Part shown: in pieces, positions 50,242 through 62,064 of the stretch | Layout: every line of letters begins with the position of its first letter | How positions within the stretch are numbered: position 1 is the first letter of the stretch | NCBI RefSeq assembly: GCF_003367315.1 | Contig: NZ_CP031415.1 | Span: forward strand, 2,664,001 to 2,728,000 | From: Saccharospirillum mangrovi | GTDB taxonomy: Bacteria > Pseudomonadota > Gammaproteobacteria > Pseudomonadales > Natronospirillaceae | DNA length: 64,000 bases | Reading direction: 5' to 3' | Notes under the pieces: model-generated | What the model was told of the DNA's origin: nothing | The model's input: the letters and a program-made list of their open reading frames with translations, nothing else | The model's database searches: none | Program-made: the position numbers and the translations under genes

Positions 50242-51465
50242 GTGAACGCTTCAGCCGGCCTGGCACTGCTGCTGGCCCGGCACTGGCCGGAGCCGAATTC
50301 CACCGCCGCAGGCCGGCGCACACTCGACCTGATCGGCGCGCTGGAAACGGCGGGTTATCGGGTCGAAATCGCCAGCCCGGCGGAAACCTCCCCATTCCAG
50401 GCCAACACCGGCCACGTTCAACACAGCATCGCCGTCAACGATTCCCGCTTCGACGACTGGATCAAACCGCTCAATCCAGCGCTGGTGATTTACGACCGCT
50501 TCGTCATGGAAGAACAGTTCGGTTGGCGCGTGCATCAGCAATGTCCGACTGCGCTCACGCTGCTCGACACCAGCGACTTCCACAGCTTGCGCGAAGCGCG
50601 TCAGCAAGCACTCACCTCCGGCGAACCGCTGAATCTATTCAACGCCACCGCTGAGCGCGAACTGGCGGCGATGGCACGCTGCGATTTGACGTTGATGATT
50701 TCCCAGGTGGAAATCGATTTGCTGCAAAACCAGTTTCATGTCCCGGCCGAACAACTGCTGTATCTGCCATTTCTGGTCGATCAATTACCCGACCTCAACG
50801 CCCTGCCCGGCTTCGACGACCGTCAGAATTTAATGATGATTGGCGGCTTCAAGCACGCGCCAAACCGCGACGCCGTAGCCTGGTTTCGCACTCAAATCTG
50901 GCCTTTGGTACGCGCCCGCTTACCGGGCGTTGAATGCCACGTCTATGGCGCCTACGCCGATCACGCCATGCAGCAACAGCATCAACCCAAGGCGGGTTTT
51001 TATCTGCGCGGACGCGTCGAGGATGCGTTGGCGACGATGCAGCAATACCGACTGAATTTAGCGCCGCTGCGTTTTGGCGCCGGCCAGAAAGGCAAGATTC
51101 TCGACGGCTGGCTGACCGGCACGCCAACAGTGACCACGCCAATCGGCGCGGAATCAATGGCCGCCGCCGACGCCTGGGTTTATCCGCTCAGTGACGATCC
51201 GCAACAATTGGCCGATACCATCGTGCGGCTCTACACCGACCCAGTTGCCTGGCAGCAAACGCAGCGATCCGGCCTGGATGCATTGAAAAGCGGCTTTTGG
51301 CATCAAGATTATGTGCCAGGCTTCGTCCGCCGCCTGAACCAGGTGGCGCTGAATCTGGCCGACCATCGCAACCGCCAGATTTGGGGTCGCATCCTGCGGC
51401 GGACCGAACATCGGGCCGAAGAGTTTATGAGCCGCTGGATAGAAGCAAAGAATCGCACGCCATAG
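50242..51465 (+). CDS. GT-B-fold glycosyltransferase
   Basis: The 407-residue protein has a two-domain layout of GT-B enzymes, with an N-terminal GxxxA-like start and a C-terminal sugar-nucleotide site. MMIGGFKHAPNRDAV begins the second domain and PLRFGAGQKGKILDGWLTGTPTVTTPIGAE is the typical donor-binding E-rich part seen in GT4-like enzymes. The GTG start at 50242 comes two bases after trpS. Acceptor and product are unknown. Confidence 0.82.
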   Translation: MNASAGLALLLARHWPEPNSTAAGRRTLDLIGALETAGYRVEIASPAETSPFQANTGHVQHSIAVNDSRFDDWIKPLNPALVIYDRFVMEEQFGWRVHQQCPTALTLLDTSDFHSLREARQQALTSGEPLNLFNATAERELAAMARCDLTLMISQVEIDLLQNQFHVPAEQLLYLPFLVDQLPDLNALPGFDDRQNLMMIGGFKHAPNRDAVAWFRTQIWPLVRARLPGVECHVYGAYADHAMQQQHQPKAGFYLRGRVEDALATMQQYRLNLAPLRFGAGQKGKILDGWLTGTPTVTTPIGAESMAAADAWVYPLSDDPQQLADTIVRLYTDPVAWQQTQRSGLDALKSGFWHQDYVPGFVRRLNQVALNLADHRNRQIWGRILRRTEHRAEEFMSRWIEAKNRTP

Positions 51466-51547
51466 CCTAAACTCATCGGACTGATCGTGGACTCACGGCT
51501 GCGCCGCCCCCATTTGGCACAGCGCAACCATCGACGGAGGAACACCG

Positions 51548-54280
<2,733 letters not shown>

Positions 54281-54287
54281 GCCCAAT

Positions 54288-54307
54288 GCCCCGGCACCTG
54301 CCGGGGC
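54288..54307 (+). terminator. Probable terminator after acnA
   Basis: GCCCCGGC-ACCT-GCCGGGGC is a perfect 8-bp stem seven bases after the acnA stop. The T tract is poor (GTCCTTC), so termination may be incomplete. Confidence 0.6.
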
Positions 54308-54353
54308 GTCCTTCACAACGGCAGGTGGAAGTCATCCTTCTATACACAAAAGT

Positions 54354-54384
54354 TTGACACCGACCCCAATGGAAACGGTACACT
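54354..54384 (+). promoter_or_regulatory. Sigma-70-like promoter for the 87-residue gene
   Basis: A consensus -35 TTGACA (54354-54359) lies 19 bases before TACACT (54379-54384). The -35 is perfect; the spacer is long. It points to the small gene at 54538 with a leader of about 145 bases. Confidence 0.6.
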
Positions 54385-54537
54385 CAAAAAAAGTGACGGT
54401 TTATTGACGCTTGCTTGTACTTTTGAGCGATATAAATCACACTTTAAACGACGACTGAATCACAAAGTTTGGTCGACGCAGCTAACCTAGGTAGGCTGCA
54501 TTCTTTTCATAGAAGTCATACAAGTCGGGTAACCGGG

Positions 54538-54801
54538 ATGTTTATCGACGGTCTTACAGAAAGCGAAAAGCACCAACTGGCCATTCACCTGCGTGAGCAC
54601 GACCACACGCCCTTTATGGTCATCAAGCACGCCCACGCCGCCGTTCAATGCAAAAAGCGCGGTCTGGAAGTGCACCCTATCGACGGCAAATATCTGGATC
54701 TTCTGGATAACACCATTGCCCACCTGTACGACAAGCGGCGCACCGGCCCCGCCCTGGTGTACACCCAGCCTCAAACAAACAGCCATCGCGACCTGGCCTG
54801 A
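54538..54801 (+). CDS. Small hypothetical protein
   Basis: The 87-residue protein (MFIDGLTESEKHQLAIHLRE...) has several His and Lys residues and no membrane segment. I do not recognise a family, and the promoter and long leader are the only hints on regulation. It converges on argO with a 16-base gap. An in-frame GTG/ATG further up lacks a ribosome-binding site. Confidence 0.65.
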   Translation: MFIDGLTESEKHQLAIHLREHDHTPFMVIKHAHAAVQCKKRGLEVHPIDGKYLDLLDNTIAHLYDKRRTGPALVYTQPQTNSHRDLA

Positions 54802-54817
54802 ACACCGGGTCGCACCC

Positions 54818-55417
54818 TCACATCAATAACGACACCGCCACCAGCACCATCACCAAACCAATCACCGCATCGAAACAGCGCCAATGCCAGGGCGAACGCA
54901 GCCATTGCTGCAAGTAGCGCCCCAGCCCGGCCAGGGCGCTGAACCACGACAACGACGCCAGCGCCGCGCCCAGCGCATACCACCCGGGCGCTGGCTGCTG
55001 AGCGCCGACACTGCCGATCAACACCACCGTATCCAGATAAACGTGCGGATTGAGCAGGGAAATTGCCAACGCCTGCCCCGCCAACACCCAGGCGCCGGTA
55101 GCCGCCACCGCCGAACTGGCAACCAGCCCCGAAGTGCCCTGCCAGGCGCGCAACAAGGATTGCGCCGCCAGATACAGCAATAAGCCAACACCCAGCCAGG
55201 TCAGCACTGGCACCAACGCTGGCAACCATTGCTGCACCCTATCCAGGCCAAACACGCCGGTGACAATCAACACCGCATCGACTCCGGCACACACCAGTGC
55301 CAGCACCCAGCGATGTTCACCGCGCAAACTGCGGCTGAGCACCCAGGCATTCTGGGCACCGATCGCTACGATCAAACCTATCGACACGGCAAAGCCGGTT
55401 AAAAACGACGCCAACAT
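54818..55417 (-). CDS. argO: LysE/ArgO-type amino-acid exporter
   Basis: The 199-residue membrane protein has about six helices and the LysE-family core FAVSIGLIVAIGAQNAWVLSRSLRGEH near the N-terminus and LALLNPHVYLDTVVLIG-like signatures (ISLLNPHVYLDTVV). It should export basic amino acids, especially arginine. It diverges from an ArgP-like regulator, its usual activator. Confidence 0.92.
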   Translation of the reverse strand: MLASFLTGFAVSIGLIVAIGAQNAWVLSRSLRGEHRWVLALVCAGVDAVLIVTGVFGLDRVQQWLPALVPVLTWLGVGLLLYLAAQSLLRAWQGTSGLVASSAVAATGAWVLAGQALAISLLNPHVYLDTVVLIGSVGAQQPAPGWYALGAALASLSWFSALAGLGRYLQQWLRSPWHWRCFDAVIGLVMVLVAVSLLM

Positions 55418-55490
55418 TGCATTTCCCAATCGTTGCTGCAGACAGTGGCGCCAGCCTAAGTCGGGCCGCTATCATTAATCCAACGAATAA

Positions 55491-55509
55491 TCCTTATGCC
55501 TAATAAGGA
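55491..55509. promoter_or_regulatory. Dyad operator candidate between argO and argP
   Basis: TCCTTAT-GCCTA-ATAAGGA is a perfect 7-bp inverted repeat just upstream of the regulator ATG. It has the TTAT/ATAA shape expected of a LysR-type site and may serve autoregulation. Its right arm also contains the AAGGA ribosome-binding site of the regulator. Confidence 0.55.
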
Positions 55510-55515
55510 ATGCTT

Positions 55516-56385
55516 ATGATCGACTATCGCCTGCTCGAAGCGCTTTCCGCCGTCATTGAAACCGGCGGGTTTGAACGCGCCGCCGAACAACTGCATCTGA
55601 CGCAATCGGCCGTCAGCCAACGCATCCGACAACTGGAAACGCAGCAAGGGCAGCCTGTGTTGGTGCGCACCCAGCCGCCCATCGCGACGGATCTGGGCCG
55701 ACGCCTGAACAACCACCTGCAACAGGTTCGGCTGCTGGAACACAGCCTGTCGCAGGCCGACCAGCCGCTGAACATCCGCCTCACCGCCAATGCCGATTCA
55801 ATGGCCACCTGGCTACCGGACGCACTCGCCACGGCCCAATCGAGCCACCGCTTCAACTTCGATCTCATTGTCGAAGACCAGGAAATTGGCCTCAAACGCA
55901 TGCGCGACGGCGAAGTCATGGCCTGTATCTGTGCGGAAAACCAAAGCGTTAACGGCGGCCGGGTACAGCCGTTGGGCGTCTTGCGATACCGCGCACTGGC
56001 GAGCCCCGACTTCATAGAACGTTACGGCCTGGCAGACACCGCCGCCCTGCCCAACGCGCCGTGTCTGGTCTTCAATCGCGACGACCGTCTGCAACACCGC
56101 TTCCTGGCCGACCAGGGTTTGCACGGCCCGCGGCGCATTCACCGCTGCCCCACATCCGAAGGCTTTGTGCGCATGGCACAGGCGGGGCTGGGTTACGGCA
56201 TGATGCCGGAGCTGCAAGTGGAAGCAGCCTTGACCCAACGCACATTAATCGACATTTGTCCCGGCTATCATCTGGATGTGCCGCTCTATTGGCACTACTG
56301 GCAAACCGAAAGCGAGGCGCTGGCGGATTTACGCCAAGCCGTCGCGCAACACGCCGGGCATCGGCTTCGGCCGATGGTTTATTAA
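55516..56385 (+). CDS. argP: LysR-family regulator, ArgP-like
   Basis: The 289-residue protein has the LysR N-terminus DYRLLEALSAVIETGGFERAAEQLHLTQSAVSQRIRQLE and TQPPIAT, near the E. coli ArgP pattern. Divergent placement beside argO supports its role as the activator of argO in response to arginine or lysine. The ATG at 55516 follows AAGGA at 6 bases. Confidence 0.93.
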   Translation: MIDYRLLEALSAVIETGGFERAAEQLHLTQSAVSQRIRQLETQQGQPVLVRTQPPIATDLGRRLNNHLQQVRLLEHSLSQADQPLNIRLTANADSMATWLPDALATAQSSHRFNFDLIVEDQEIGLKRMRDGEVMACICAENQSVNGGRVQPLGVLRYRALASPDFIERYGLADTAALPNAPCLVFNRDDRLQHRFLADQGLHGPRRIHRCPTSEGFVRMAQAGLGYGMMPELQVEAALTQRTLIDICPGYHLDVPLYWHYWQTESEALADLRQAVAQHAGHRLRPMVY

Positions 56386-56518
56386 TCCGAATTATCGATG
56401 CCCATTAAATTTCATCAAAAAAACTATCAGTGCCTTTAAACCAATTCATTCGACCCTATCTGTTTGCTGTAGGACACTGATTTCGAATCGAATAGACGCC
56501 TGAACAAGGAGGCACATC

Positions 56519-56992
56519 ATGAGTACTAATGCGATTGGTCTGAACACTGCAAGCGCTGAAAAACTGGCCGACGGCCTGAACGAATTGCTGTCCAACTATC
56601 AGGTTTTTTACATGAACGCGCGCGGCTTCCACTGGAACATCAAAGGCGAAAATTTCTTCGAACTGCACGTGAAATTTGAAGAGCTGTACACCGATCTGCT
56701 GACCAAGATCGATGAAGTCGCCGAACGCATCCAGACACTGGGCTTTGAGCCGGTGCACAGTTACAGCGAGTACGTGAAGCAGTCTTCCATCAAGGAACAG
56801 ACACGCATTCGTGACGGCCGCGTTGCCATCGGCCACATTCTGGAATCTTTCCAGGCGATGATCGGCAAGCAGCGCACCCTGTTGTCCGTCGCGTCCGACG
56901 CCAGCGACGAAGGCACCGCCGCGCTGATGAGCGACTACATTCGCGAACAGGAAAAAACTGTCTGGATGTATCGCTCCTATCTGGGCGAATAA
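56519..56992 (+). CDS. dps: Dps-family ferritin-like protein
   Basis: Dps forms 12-mer cages that oxidise and store iron and protect DNA. The 157-residue protein shows the di-iron ligands in ARGFHWNIKGENFFELHVKFEELYTDLLTKIDEVAERI (read in parts: FHWNIKG and FEELY...DEVAERI). The N-terminus is short with no extra DNA-binding tail. A perfect AAGGAGG lies 6 bases upstream. Confidence 0.94.
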   Translation: MSTNAIGLNTASAEKLADGLNELLSNYQVFYMNARGFHWNIKGENFFELHVKFEELYTDLLTKIDEVAERIQTLGFEPVHSYSEYVKQSSIKEQTRIRDGRVAIGHILESFQAMIGKQRTLLSVASDASDEGTAALMSDYIREQEKTVWMYRSYLGE

Positions 56993-57021
56993 ATCCGCAA
57001 CGCGGTTAAACCTGACCAGCC

Positions 57022-57055
57022 AGGCCAACGCCATAAAAGCGTTGGCCTTTTTATT
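57022..57055 (+). terminator. Terminator after dps
   Basis: AGGCCAACGC-CATAAAA-GCGTTGGCCT is followed by TTTTATT. It closes the dps transcript, so the next receptor gene must have its own promoter or sit within readthrough. Confidence 0.93.
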
Positions 57056-57101
57056 GCAAACGTCCCGAGATTTCGCCAAAAAAACGCTCAGGAATCGGTT
57101 C

Positions 57102-58901
57102 ATGAAATTCACTGCATTACCGCCGCTGCTACTGCTCACGGCGGCGTTTGGGTCCAACACCTTGTGGGCGGAAACGCCACAAAACTTCGCAGGCGACGGC
57201 CGTCAAAATTCCAACGCCGCCGCACTCACTCTGGTACTGAATCAGGATGACATCCGGCGCTACGGCGACCACCCATTGTCCGGCCTGCTCGCACGTCTGC
57301 CCGGCATCAACAGCACGCCTGCCGGTGGATTATCGGCGGGCAGTCCGGTCAGCGTGCGCGGCCGTGATTTAAGTCAGGTTGTGATTCTGCTCGACGGCGT
57401 GCGCATCGGCCGCGCCAGCGATGGCCTGACCGAACTCGACGCCATTCCCATTGCGCAAGTCAAACGCCTGGCCTGGCAACGCGGCCCCAACGCCCAATAC
57501 CCCAGCGCCAACGGCGTGATTTACATCGACACCCAAACCGAAGCACCGCGCAGCGACGACCTCTGGTTCCGTTCCGAACTCGGCAGCCACGACCTGATGA
57601 CCCACAGCGTCAACTTTGTGGTTCAGGCCGGCAACAGCGAGGCCGAAGGCGGCATTCATTACCAGACCAGCGCCGGCTTCGACGCCAACGACATCGATAA
57701 CGCAGGCAACGCCGACAAAGACGGCACCGACCAATGGGGCGCGAACATCGCGGTACACAACCAATGGTCCGACACCCTGCAACTGGATTTAACGCACAGC
57801 CAGTCGCTGCAGTTAACCGACTACGACAGCAGCGATTGCACACAAAATTGCGCGTCACAATTGCGTCGCGAAACCGAACTGATGACCTCTCGTCTCGGCT
57901 ATCGTTATTGGGCGGCCGACGGTTGGCTGTATGAAGGCAGTCTGTTCCGACATCTGGATCAACAAACGCTCAAAGAAACCAACACCGACACCAGCACCGA
58001 ACGCACCGGCCTCAGCTTGGTGGGCAGTCAGCAACTGTCGGACGAGTTGTTTGTGCAATTCGGTGTAGACGGCGTGGAAGAAAAACTCGACAGCGATACC
58101 GACTACGTTGACACCTATCGCTCCAACATCGGCCTGTTTGGCAGCGGCGAATTTCAGGTGCGCGAATACGCCGTCGAAGCCGGCGCCCGCCTCGACGGTC
58201 ACAGCGATTTCGACAGCCAATTAACCGGCCAGGCGGCATTAAGCAGCTACATCATCGGCAACGTTGAAGCGGTAATTCGCTACAACGCCGCCTACCGCTT
58301 ACCCACCTTCGATGAAGCCGATAACGCTGAACACCCGGCGCCGGATCTTGATCCGGAAACTTCAGAAACTTTCGAAATCAACCTGCAACAAACGGTTGAA
58401 CAAATCGACTGGCGAGCCACCTATTACCAAACGCATTACCGCGATTTGATTCAGTACGACCCGGACAGCAACACCGCTGCGGTAAACGCCGGCAGTGAAG
58501 ACGTGCAAGGCGTTGAACTGGAATGGCGTGCGCGCAGCGGCGCACTGGAACTGACGCTGATGGCGAGCTACATCGAAGCGGGCAACAAAAACAACACCGC
58601 GCTGGCCGACTTCCCCGGCTGGTCGGCGAACGCCGCCGTTACCCGTCATCGCGGCCGCCTCAGCACACACCTGGACCTGCAATTTGAAGACGAACGCCAA
58701 AGCCAGGGCGACTCCCTCAAAGACTTGCTGTTGCTCGGTGCCGGCCTGGATTTAAACCTCGGTCGCGACGAACGAACGCGCCTGTACGCCCGCATCGACA
58801 ATCTGCTCGACGAAGCCTACCGCGTACAAAACGACGCCAACGGCAACAGCCAGAAAGGCGATGGTCGCAGTGTGACGGTGGGGGTTGAGTTGCATCTTTG
58901 A
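57102..58901 (+). CDS. TonB-dependent receptor, BtuB-like
   Basis: The 599-residue protein has a signal peptide, a plug domain with PGINSTPAGGLSAGSPVSVRG and VVILLDGVRIGRASDGL, and a beta-barrel ending in VTVGVELHL with a terminal Phe-like aromatic/Leu pattern. The whole resembles the neighbouring BtuB-type receptor but is divergent. It lacks a clear TonB box of the VVVTA type. No riboswitch precedes it, but its place beside a B12 riboswitch gene suggests corrinoid or siderophore uptake. Ligand unknown. Confidence 0.85.
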   Translation: MKFTALPPLLLLTAAFGSNTLWAETPQNFAGDGRQNSNAAALTLVLNQDDIRRYGDHPLSGLLARLPGINSTPAGGLSAGSPVSVRGRDLSQVVILLDGVRIGRASDGLTELDAIPIAQVKRLAWQRGPNAQYPSANGVIYIDTQTEAPRSDDLWFRSELGSHDLMTHSVNFVVQAGNSEAEGGIHYQTSAGFDANDIDNAGNADKDGTDQWGANIAVHNQWSDTLQLDLTHSQSLQLTDYDSSDCTQNCASQLRRETELMTSRLGYRYWAADGWLYEGSLFRHLDQQTLKETNTDTSTERTGLSLVGSQQLSDELFVQFGVDGVEEKLDSDTDYVDTYRSNIGLFGSGEFQVREYAVEAGARLDGHSDFDSQLTGQAALSSYIIGNVEAVIRYNAAYRLPTFDEADNAEHPAPDLDPETSETFEINLQQTVEQIDWRATYYQTHYRDLIQYDPDSNTAAVNAGSEDVQGVELEWRARSGALELTLMASYIEAGNKNNTALADFPGWSANAAVTRHRGRLSTHLDLQFEDERQSQGDSLKDLLLLGAGLDLNLGRDERTRLYARIDNLLDEAYRVQNDANGNSQKGDGRSVTVGVELHL

Positions 58902-58906
58902 AGCCT

Positions 58907-58935
58907 CGGCAGAGAAACCTCTGCCGTTCTTGTTT
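58907..58935 (+). terminator. Terminator after the first receptor gene
   Basis: CGGCAGAG-AAAC-CTCTGCCG followed by TTCTTGTTT. It separates the two receptor genes, and the riboswitch begins about 30 bases later. Confidence 0.85.
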
Positions 58936-58967
58936 AACCCTGCGGCGCTCGCTACCATCGCGCCCGA

Positions 58968-59128
58968 CAGACTGCCATCGGTGTACGGGAAATCAGTGCA
59001 AAGCTGATGCTGCCCCCGCAACGGTAAGAGGTCGAGCAAGGCAATAGCCACTGCGAATATTCGCGGGAAGGCGCTGCGCACGATAAGTCCGCTTATCACA
59101 CCTCAAGCCCGGAGACCGGCCGAAGGCT
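58968..59128 (+). ncRNA. Cobalamin riboswitch
   Basis: The aptamer has the conserved CTGCCATCGGTG start, GGAAATCAGTGCAAAGCTG, the GCTGCCCCCGCAACGGTAAG core with its B12-box-like part, CCACTG, GGGAAGGCG, ATAAGTCCG and the end AAGCCCGGAGACCGGCC. It belongs to the adenosylcobalamin class and lies before the second receptor gene. Binding should switch off that gene when B12 is plentiful. Confidence 0.96.
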
Positions 59129-59164
59129 TTTCCCTGTTTGTTGCGGAGGGCAACAAGGTGGCTA

Positions 59165-59193
59165 ACGACGCCGTTCGCGCGTCGTGCTTCTTT
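59165..59193 (+). terminator. Riboswitch expression platform hairpin
   Basis: ACGACGC-N7-GCGTCGT followed by GCTTCTTT forms a stem with a U-rich tail between the aptamer and the receptor ATG at 59238. Another stem, TTGTTGC-GGAGG-GCAACAA near 59137-59156, could be its antiterminator partner. The choice between them would give transcription control. Confidence 0.6.
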
Positions 59194-59237
59194 GCGCCTT
59201 CGCTAATTCAAAATTGAATAGCGAAAGGAACCAAACC

Positions 59238-61025
59238 ATGAAACACCCCTTGTTGGCACTGGGCATGACTGCCCTGCCATTATTTGCGGTGGCTGAAAAC
59301 AACACTGTCGTTGTAACGGCCAATCGTTATGAACAACCCATCACCAATACACTGGCAGCCGTTACGGTATTAACCGAAGACGACATTCGGCAATCGGGTC
59401 AAAGCGATTTATCTTCACTGCTGGCAACAGTGACCGGCCTGGCGAATAAAACCAGTGGTGGCCTGGGCACATTGTCGAGCGTCAGCGCCCGGGGATTATC
59501 ACACGACAGAATGATCGTGCTGATCGACGGAATCCGGGCAACCAATGCCACGTCCGGCGCAACAACATTAGAAGCCATTTCGTTAAGCGATATAGAACGT
59601 ATCGAGATTGTTCGCGGCCCGGTTTCCAGCTTATACGGAGCCGATGGCATGGGCGGCGTGATTCAGATTTTCACCAAGGCCAGGCAGGTAAACAGCGAAG
59701 ATCACTATGTGTCCGCCGAATACGGCAGTGATAACTTCCAGCAATTTAGAGCCGGATTCAGTGCTTTAAACGAGAAGAACGAATTGCAGGCCGGGTTTGG
59801 GCATCTTTCAACAGACGGGTTTGATAACACCCAACACACTGACAACGGCAATGACGACAAAGACGGTTTTGATCAGTGGTCTGCCAGCGTCAATGTGTCT
59901 TCCCGGATCACTGACGAACTGGCACTCAAACTATCGCATTCCCAAACGTCCAGCATCGTCGAGTACGACAACCAATATTGCACCAGCGATTGCGATACCG
60001 CCGTCAAATCCGATATGACTCTGATGACCTCCAGCGTCAGCCTGAATGCCCAACTGCCCAACAACTGGCAATTACAGAGCACCGTCGGCCGAAATCTGGA
60101 CGATAAATTCAACTATGAATCCGGTTCTGCATTTACCACAGAAAGCTGGAGCTATAACTCAATTGTGTCCCAGCAAACGCGGGGTTTGGAAATCACCATT
60201 GGCGCGGATGCTGCGCTGGATGATGTATCGTCAACCACCGAGTACGACCAGACTGAACGAACAAACGTGGGAGTATTCAGCCAAGGCATCGTCCGACTGG
60301 GAGACACACGTTTGGGCGCAGGTGCACGCTTCGATGCAAACAGTGATTTTGGATCGGTGCTGACCGGGAACCTGTCACTGTCGAGTTTTATCGTCAGCGA
60401 CGTAGAAGCCATTGCAACTTATGGCACGGCCTTCAACGCGCCTTCATTTGATTATCTGTATTACCCGGGCTACAGCAATCCAGACCTTGAACCGGAAGAA
60501 TCTTCAACCGTGGAAATCGCCTTACGGCAATTCAGAGGTGATGACTACTGGCGCTTAAGTGCCTATCGAACCAATGCCGACAACCTGATCGTTTCAACGG
60601 CCAGTACCGGTTACATCCCGGAAAATGTATCGGAAGCGGTGATGCAAGGCGTTGAAGCTGAAGTGAGCAAACGGCTGGCCAATACCCGCCTGAGTTTGAA
60701 TGCTGCTTATGTCGATGCTAAAGACTCCGACGACAATCAGCTTTCAGACATTCCCGAATGGACAGCCAATGTGAAAGTTAACCAACACTTTAACGCCATT
60801 GGTGTTTTGTTCGAACTTCACGGCGAAGGAAGCCGGATATCCAGCAGCGAAACATTAGATGGTTTTGTCACTCTGAATTCAGGCGTTGATTACCAATACG
60901 GCGCCCATGCGCAAAGCCGATTGTATGCCCGCATTGATAATATTCTGGACGAGGATTACGAAATCAATTTGGGCTACAACACGCCAGGACGGACCTTCAA
61001 AGTGGGTGTTGAATACCACCTCTAA
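59238..61025 (+). CDS. btuB: Vitamin B12 TonB-dependent receptor
   Basis: BtuB takes up cobalamin across the outer membrane. The 595-residue protein has a short signal peptide, the TonB box NNTVVVTANRYEQP (as in E. coli BtuB DTLVVTANRF), a plug domain with GLSHDRMIVLIDGIRATNATSG and VRGPVSSLYGADGMGGVI, and a barrel ending VGVEYHL. The cobalamin riboswitch upstream makes the assignment strong. Confidence 0.95.
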   Translation: MKHPLLALGMTALPLFAVAENNTVVVTANRYEQPITNTLAAVTVLTEDDIRQSGQSDLSSLLATVTGLANKTSGGLGTLSSVSARGLSHDRMIVLIDGIRATNATSGATTLEAISLSDIERIEIVRGPVSSLYGADGMGGVIQIFTKARQVNSEDHYVSAEYGSDNFQQFRAGFSALNEKNELQAGFGHLSTDGFDNTQHTDNGNDDKDGFDQWSASVNVSSRITDELALKLSHSQTSSIVEYDNQYCTSDCDTAVKSDMTLMTSSVSLNAQLPNNWQLQSTVGRNLDDKFNYESGSAFTTESWSYNSIVSQQTRGLEITIGADAALDDVSSTTEYDQTERTNVGVFSQGIVRLGDTRLGAGARFDANSDFGSVLTGNLSLSSFIVSDVEAIATYGTAFNAPSFDYLYYPGYSNPDLEPEESSTVEIALRQFRGDDYWRLSAYRTNADNLIVSTASTGYIPENVSEAVMQGVEAEVSKRLANTRLSLNAAYVDAKDSDDNQLSDIPEWTANVKVNQHFNAIGVLFELHGEGSRISSSETLDGFVTLNSGVDYQYGAHAQSRLYARIDNILDEDYEINLGYNTPGRTFKVGVEYHL

Positions 61026-61041
61026 ACAGCAATAACAGCCG

Positions 61042-62064
61042 TTATAAAGCAGCCGGCACTTTCCCCGGCTGCGCCACATCGCTGATAACCACACTCAGCG
61101 CGTGCCAGGGGTCGCCGGGGCGGCGGCCTTTGATGGTGGCGTCGATGTCGCCGCAGCGCACCAGACATTGTTGCCAATGCTCCAGATTCGCGCGGCGCAT
61201 TGCCTGTTGATACGGGCCTTGGCGTTTGTCGAAAATGCGCAGTCGTTTGAAGACGTTGGCGATGGCCTGGCCCGATTGCTGCGCTTCGCCCAGTTGCACC
61301 AGATTGCGCAGTTCACGCGACAACACCCACAATACAATTGGTGCTTCCACGCCTTCGGCGGCGAGGCCAGAGAGCACGCGTTGGCTGCGCGCTAAATCGC
61401 CATTCAGAAACGCATCGGAAAGATCGAAAATATCGAAACGCGCGCTGTCGGCAACTGATTGAATCACGGTGTCGAGATCGATGGTCTGGCTGTCGCTGAG
61501 CAACAGCAATTTGTCGATTTCCTGACGGGCGGCCAATAAATTGCCATCAACCCGGTCGGCCAATAATGCCAGCGCATCGTCGTCAATCGACAAGCCTTGC
61601 GTCTGTAATCGCTGCCGCAACCAGCCCGGTAATTGATGGCGCTCCACCGGCCAGATCGGCAACCACCAACCAGTATCAATGACCTGATTGAACCACTTGG
61701 CTTTGCTTTGTGCGGCTTCCAGGCGTTCGGACTGAACCAACAATACGTTGTCAGGATTGGCGTTGCTGGCGTAGGCGGTTAGCGCTTTGCGGCCGTCGTC
61801 TTTCAGTTTGGCGCTGAGCCGCACTTCCAATAATTGCCGGTCGCCAAACAATGACATCGACTGGTTGGCGTCGAGCAACAGGTTCCAATCGAAACTGGTG
61901 TCGGCGTGAAACACCTGGCGTTCGGTAATGCCAGCGGTGCGTGCAGCAGCTCGAATCTGATCGGCCGCTTCGAGCATCAGCAAGGGTTCGTCACCGCTGA
62001 TCCAGATCACCGGCGGCATCGACTGCTGCAATTGCTGCGTCAGTTGCTGAGCGGTGATTTTCAT
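61042..62064 (-). CDS. holA: DNA polymerase III delta subunit
   Basis: HolA is the clamp-loader subunit that opens the beta clamp. The 340-residue protein starts MKITAQQLTQQLQQSMPPVIWISGDEPLLMLEAAD in the family pattern (read in parts) with the GDEPLL motif and a C-terminal collar domain. It overlaps lptE by one base at its start and is the last gene of leuS-lptE-holA. Confidence 0.93.
   Translation of the reverse strand: MKITAQQLTQQLQQSMPPVIWISGDEPLLMLEAADQIRAAARTAGITERQVFHADTSFDWNLLLDANQSMSLFGDRQLLEVRLSAKLKDDGRKALTAYASNANPDNVLLVQSERLEAAQSKAKWFNQVIDTGWWLPIWPVERHQLPGWLRQRLQTQGLSIDDDALALLADRVDGNLLAARQEIDKLLLLSDSQTIDLDTVIQSVADSARFDIFDLSDAFLNGDLARSQRVLSGLAAEGVEAPIVLWVLSRELRNLVQLGEAQQSGQAIANVFKRLRIFDKRQGPYQQAMRRANLEHWQQCLVRCGDIDATIKGRRPGDPWHALSVVISDVAQPGKVPAAL

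Noticed and set aside
61048-61071. Hairpin GCAGCCGG...CCGGCTGC as the btuB terminator
   Set aside because: It lies within the coding end of holA and has no T tract, so a role as terminator is not supported.
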